From positions 1,364,001 through 1,428,000 of the forward strand of contig JBCAQO010000012.1 in the NCBI GenBank assembly GCA_039111635.1: 64,000 bases of DNA. The letters are read 5' to 3'. Positions 60,366-64,000 of the stretch are shown here, piece by piece (the first letter of the stretch is position 1; every line of letters starts with the position of its first letter). The translations under genes and the position numbers were made by a program. Under the pieces are notes generated by a model. The model made no database searches and was not told the DNA's origin. It saw only the letters and a program-made list of their open reading frames with translations. This DNA is from Heterobasidion occidentale. Lineage: Eukaryota > Basidiomycota > Agaricomycetes > Russulales > Bondarzewiaceae.

Positions 60366-61563
60366 TGCCAGATCCACCAACATCTTCTTTGCCTCCGCCT
60401 CCCCTACTTCTTGGAAGAGCGCTCGGACGCCATTAGTATCACTGACGGATCCGTTTCCTCGTCGTCCGTTAGGCGGTACGTAGCGCTCTCCATTGCTCTG
60501 GCGTGATCCTCCCCTTCTCGTGGGAGGGTCCTCACGTTCCACCGAATTACCAGGTTGTGGTACCCGACGGTGGTGGCCATGAGAACTCCCCTCCTCCAGT
60601 CCTCGATGTAGTCGCGCATCGTTTCCCACCGGGGATTCTTGCTCGTCTTCATCCTCCATGTCTGCAGCGCGAGTTCGTCTACCTCCTCTGCCCATCGGCT
60701 TGCGCGAATTTCCTCGAGACGGGGGAACGCCTCTACGAGGGGAACGACAATCAGCTATCCGTGCCTGGTTTTCCGCAATTGTAGCAGGAAAAGGGAGCAG
60801 GTCTCTTGCCATCGTATACACGCTTGTTCCGATTGGCGTCTCTTTTGCGAGAGGCGTCAATGTCCATGTCAACCACCTGGTTGTTCATTCTTCGAGGAGC
60901 GGTGGTAGAGTTATAGCGGCGAGCTGGTTGGAGGTGAAAGCGATTGAGGAAGTCGCTTCGGAATGAGGTGGAGTTGGCTAAGATCGCCTTTTGAGCACTT
61001 CGGGCTCTCAAGCGTCCGTCTATTTCACAGGCAGTGTTGACCCAATCTTGGATCGTGTCCTTCGGCGGAGTTTCTTTGTCATAGATCTTGTCCATGACCC
61101 TTGGATCGAGTCCTCTCTGGAAGTAAGGAACTTGTTCCTTGTCGGTGATGTCGGCGTCGGCGGCGATAAGGATGAATTGGTTTGAATACTCATCCACCGT
61201 CATCTTCCCCTGAGAGAAAGACATGAGGGCGCTTCGGGCCTTGTCTGTGAGGTTCGTTTCCTTGAACTGGAGTTTAAACCTGACAAGGAAGTCGTCCCAA
61301 GTTCCTACGGTCTTGGGCGGGGTCGCCCCTACTGTCTTCTTTAGGAAGCTCTCTGCCCATACGCCGGCCGTCCCGTATCTCATGCATGAGAGAGCGAGGG
61401 AAACTTTATCTGTGTCCGTCTTGTATCGGTCCGATTCTGTTGTAAAAAGGAGGAGGCAATTCATGATGAATTTCTGTGATTGTGTTCGGTCCCCTTCGAA
61501 GTTATCAGGGAGTTTGAGCTTGCCCCTTCCCGACGAGACGGGGGGGTCTGTAGGATTTGACAT
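60351..61563 (-). CDS. Ty3 gag with zinc knuckle
   Basis: Start at 61563 (MSNPTDPPVSSGRG). A capsid-like retrotransposon Gag domain follows: KLPDNFEGDRTQSQKFI, GVWAESFLKK, WDDFLVRFKLQF, ALMSFSQGKMTVDEY and PYFQRGLDPRV. The nucleocapsid part is basic and ends in the knuckle CYNCGKPG...ADC, but the His codon region near 60760-60764 is disrupted by a two-base loss (or one-base gain). The frame after it runs through an Arg/Gly-rich stretch to a stop at 60351-60353. It packages RNA in cytoplasmic particles. The ATG at 61563 is the first one in the proposed transcript. Confidence 0.88.
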
Positions 61564-62025
61564 AATGTTTCGGGTGTTGATCGGTGTTGAATATCCGAGG
61601 ATTCGGACTCGGATGTTCCTTCTTCTTCCTCCGATGTGTCCGGGATTTCCGGTTCAGGGTTCCTGTACTGGGGTGGCTCTACCCAGTCTTCTGCTGTTTC
61701 GTCCCAAGCCCACTCAGCTTCTGTTCCGTCTTCTCTTGTGAAGAAGTATCGTCCTTCTCGGTACGAGCAGTTATCAAAGTTTGGGGGTGCTGGCCGATTG
61801 GTGTCGGAGTAATACCAGCGGTTTTCTCTTTGATGGATAGGATGGTTGTTTTGTTGAAGTTGGTTATGGGTTCGTCTAGTGCCTGGTGGGTATCCTAGGC
61901 CTAGGTCTTGCTCCAGGGTGTGTGAAGTAACTCTCTTCGGTGGGGGTCTATGCCACCGATGAGGGTTGTGAGAAAGAGTGTGGCAGCAAGCAGAGTGTGG
62001 TGCAAGGTAGGGGCAAAAGCAAGTC
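61564..62025 (-). other. open, AUG-free frame between primer site and gag
   Basis: On the minus strand one frame stays open from a TAG at about 62026 to past the gag start. Its downstream half looks coding (NRWYYSDTNRPAPP, GRYFFTREDGTEAEWAWDE, an acidic SEEEEGTSES run). It has no ATG and lies in a different frame from gag. Either an N-terminal part of gag is joined by a frame change or the leader is translated from a non-AUG codon. Confidence 0.45.
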
Positions 62026-62031
62026 TATTCT
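62022..62031 (-). other. primer-binding site, probably self-priming
   Basis: Two bases inside the 5' LTR the minus strand reads AGAATAGACT, the exact reverse complement of AGTCTATTCT at 62231-62240 in the same LTR. In Tf1/sushi elements the first bases of the RNA fold back on such a site to prime reverse transcription. I did not see the 3' end complement of a tRNA here. Confidence 0.7.
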
Positions 62032-62033
62032 AG

Positions 62034-62654
62034 TGTTACGAACTGCTTGTTCAGTAACCCAAGAGTAACAGGTTCTTCCCTAGGTCGCACAAAAGGACTG
62101 AGTGGTGGGCGAGGTCTCGACTGTATCAGGCGATGATACAGGAGGGAAATAATGATTGGCTCTAAGAATCCTGTATGCGTAGATACAGGGGAACGAAGAG
62201 GTTCGTATTCGAAGATACGAATGAACGAAGAGAATAGACTGAAGATCCTCAGCCTATTCTATGGGCCTTATATACTGTATAGGGTATAGGGTAAGAGTCT
62301 GTGTGCTTCTCCAGGTTTCCATCCTAGGAGAGCTGTGGCCGCCGTCTTTCCCTCCGGCACCTACTCTTGTACTTCTCCAGTCGCACTGATCCATCATGGT
62401 GCGACGAGGTGCTTACCCGTAAGCCCTAAGCCCATGGCATGTGAATACGCCTCTCATTACTGTGTGAACTCTGTGAGCCTCATGTCCCTCCAATATAGCC
62501 TTTACCGATGTCTTGAAGAACCATCGGTCTTGTCGGCTCCTAAGGACATGCCGAATACCTTGGTGTACGCTCCGTAGTGGAGCCGCCTAGCATGTGATGC
62601 TTGATCCATCGGTTAGACCGGCCGCGAAGGGCCCCGATCGGTCAAGTCATAACA
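62034..62654 (-). repeat. 5' LTR of the Ty3 element (621 bp)
   Basis: Promoter LTR for the minus strand transcript. It carries TATATAAGG (minus) at 62266-62274 and, 34 nt downstream, AGTCTATTCT at 62231-62240, the likely RNA start. Confidence 0.95.
62266..62274 (-). promoter_or_regulatory. TATA box of the Ty3 LTR
   Basis: TATATAAGG on the minus strand, 34 nt before the proposed RNA start at 62240. The same site occurs in the other LTR. Confidence 0.65.
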
Positions 62655-62659
62655 GATAC
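62655..62659. repeat. right target-site duplication of the Ty3 element
   Basis: GATAC directly after the LTR. Confidence 0.95.
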
Positions 62660-63540
62660 CGATTCCCTGCTCAAGGAATCCACGCAGCGACAGTTGCCCC
62701 TTCCTCGAGGTGATTGGGTCTTGGCAAACAGCATTCTGCTCATGCGCGATGGAATTTGGTTCTTGGAAGTCTGTCGTGCCGTCGCCTTGGGGGATATTGG
62801 ACGGGTCTGGGAAGTCCTGAAGGTTAGGTGCTTGTTTGGGTGCTCTGTCTCGAATGCGAGTACTGACCTTCACATACTCCGTAGATATGGATCTTCACCT
62901 TTTCGGGATCCGGGCACTCCAACTACACCGCCTACCTAGTCGAACTATTCTGCAACATCACATTTGAGTATCCCGAGGCTACTTGGATTGCTCTGTTTAA
63001 CAACTGGCTTGTCAACCTATCCGGCAAAGTGGGCAAGTTTCACGAGCTGGACTTGATGCAAGAACATTTCAATAAACCTTTAGAGGAGTTTGCTCAGCAC
63101 AAAGGAAAAGATTTTGGCGATGAATGGTATCGCGATGTACTGTCCATAATTTTGTCCAGCTGACCAATGCTATGGAGGAAGCGGTGGACCTCGCCAATCG
63201 TAACTCTCACCATGCCGAGAAACCTATTGAGAATGAACTACAGCTTGTCATCCAGATCTGCCAGGATCACTCACTACATCATCGCCACGAAGGTCGAGAT
63301 CTTGGATTCCATGCTCCGGACAATCTGGCCGATGGGTATCGCAATTTAGGACGAGGCGGGAAGCTGCGGTCGTATGTCACGAAGGGCCTGGATGGGATTG
63401 TGGACGAAGAAGAGGCGGTCTTGCCCGAGGATATCCAGGAGGATACAAAGTACCTGCACACTCCCATTTCGTACATAGATGGCCGTGTACTTATAGGTGA
63501 TGGTCCGCGCGTGCGAATTCGTGCCGCCGCGTCGTCGTAA
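62655..63540 (+). pseudogene. DUF6589 gene, 3' part beyond the Ty3 element
   Basis: Starts in the second copy of the GATAC duplication and continues the same reading as the 5' part. Exon 62655-62822 has LPRGDWVLANSILLMRDGIW and CRAVALGDIGRVWEVLK; after an intron (62823-62884) comes SGHSNYTAYLVELFCNI, NNWLVNLSG, DLMQEHFN and later DGYRNLGRG, all in the order usual at the DUF6589 C-terminus. One base is missing near 63142-63146 between WYRDVLS and HNFVQLTNAME. Stop at 63540. Together with the piece at 49303-51865 this is one ancestral gene. Confidence 0.87.
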
Positions 63541-64000
63541 AACACTTATGATATGACCTCTGCAAATACCAACGCACAACCAAAATATAGACTATCTCAA
63601 CTACAGATTCGACGTCGCTTGGAGGGAGACGCGCTGATGCTCCGAATGCTACGCTTGCGATGACCTGGGGGTTGAGAGTGTGTCAATCCTGTCGAGGGCG
63701 GCGGCCTGTTTTTGATCCCGGTGTGACACTGGCCATGCAGGTTTTGGAGCAATGCTGTATTGACATCGCTGTTGTGGAATGTACATTGGTGATCCTGTGA
63801 CTGATACTGCTGGACAATGGAGGCCACGTACCTTACAATGGGCGCCGAGGGTACGTTTGCCACATTGACTACGCTTGCAATAGCAGACCCCCGTTGCACT
63901 GGCAGGAATACGATTGATGTCGTTAAACATCGTGTACAACGAGTGAGACCGTGCCAGATAATCCTTACCTTCATTTGAGTACCTGGCGCCGCTGCGAGGA
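63541..64000 (-). other. possible small Cys-rich exon at the right edge
   Basis: The minus strand between 63939 and 63830 encodes GVCYCKRSQCGKRTLG followed by a GTACGT donor-like site; the CxC...C spacing could bind zinc. Intron-like sequence with an AG near 63665 follows. Too little is present to name a family; it may be the start of another gene running leftwards or debris of the DUF6589 locus. Confidence 0.3.

Larger units (their letters stand above)
51866..62654 (-). mobile_element. Ty3/gypsy chromovirus, complete with two LTRs
   Basis: 10,789 bp, bounded by two 621-bp LTRs that differ at only three positions and by the direct repeat GATAC on both sides. Coding is on the minus strand: gag, then protease-RT-RNase H-integrase with a C-terminal chromodomain, then accessory ORFs and a repeat-rich tail. 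The pol order (integrase after RNase H) defines Ty3/gypsy, and the chromodomain places it in the chromovirus branch. LTR identity of 99.5 percent indicates a recent insertion. Several one-base frame changes are present all the same. Confidence 0.96.

Noticed and set aside
61584..61898. + strand 104-codon frame as a gene
   Set aside because: It is the antisense of the coding-like leader of the Ty3 element.

Overview
The window is nuclear DNA of a filamentous basidiomycete, most likely an agaricomycete. Genes are split by many introns of about 50-60 nt with GT...AG borders. They include families largely confined to these fungi: DUF6533 membrane proteins, DUF6589, CRN-like kinases, short BTB proteins and A-T-R adenylating reductases. 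Transposons are a chromodomain Ty3 element and a DIRS-like tyrosine-recombinase element. I saw no CRISPR array, rRNA or convincing tRNA.

Layout. 1.0-6.7 kb: a decayed DIRS-like retrotransposon (Gag-like, RT-RNase H, tyrosine recombinase) whose recombinase ORF is split by a solo LTR with a perfect 5-bp target duplication. 7.6-10.0 kb: an APH-fold phosphotransferase gene, very GC-rich. 11.9-13.9 kb: a frameshifted CRN-like kinase. 14.6-22.5 kb: a 20-exon reducing polyketide synthase. 23.4-24.8 kb: a 7-TM protein. 25.9-30.2 kb: a 19-exon A-T-R reductase, divergent from the 7-TM gene. 30.7-35.0 kb: two DUF6533 membrane proteins. 37.2-38.1 kb: a BTB protein. 42.7-43.5 kb: a small membrane protein. 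44.9-47.8 kb: a two-RRM RNA-binding protein. 49.3-63.5 kb: a DUF6589 gene cut in two by a 10.8-kb Ty3/gypsy chromovirus with 621-bp LTRs.

How the parts relate. The polyketide synthase, the 7-TM protein and the A-T-R reductase form a plausible natural-product locus: a chain-building enzyme without a release domain beside a free-standing enzyme able to activate and reduce a carboxylic acid. The joint function is inference. Gene models for the synthase (2,266 aa), the 7-TM protein (336 aa), the reductase (1,075 aa), the phosphotransferase (708 aa), the BTB protein (261 aa) and the RRM protein (820 aa) were spliced by hand; every exon set sums to a multiple of three.

The two mobile elements share a mutation signature. 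All three differences between the Ty3 LTRs, and four key lesions in the DIRS-like element, fit CpG to TpG change, as expected from deamination of methylated cytosine. The Ty3 element also shows a likely self-priming (Tf1/sushi-type) primer site, an AUG-free leader and an unusual 1.6-kb field of a repeated short motif between its last ORF and its 3' LTR.
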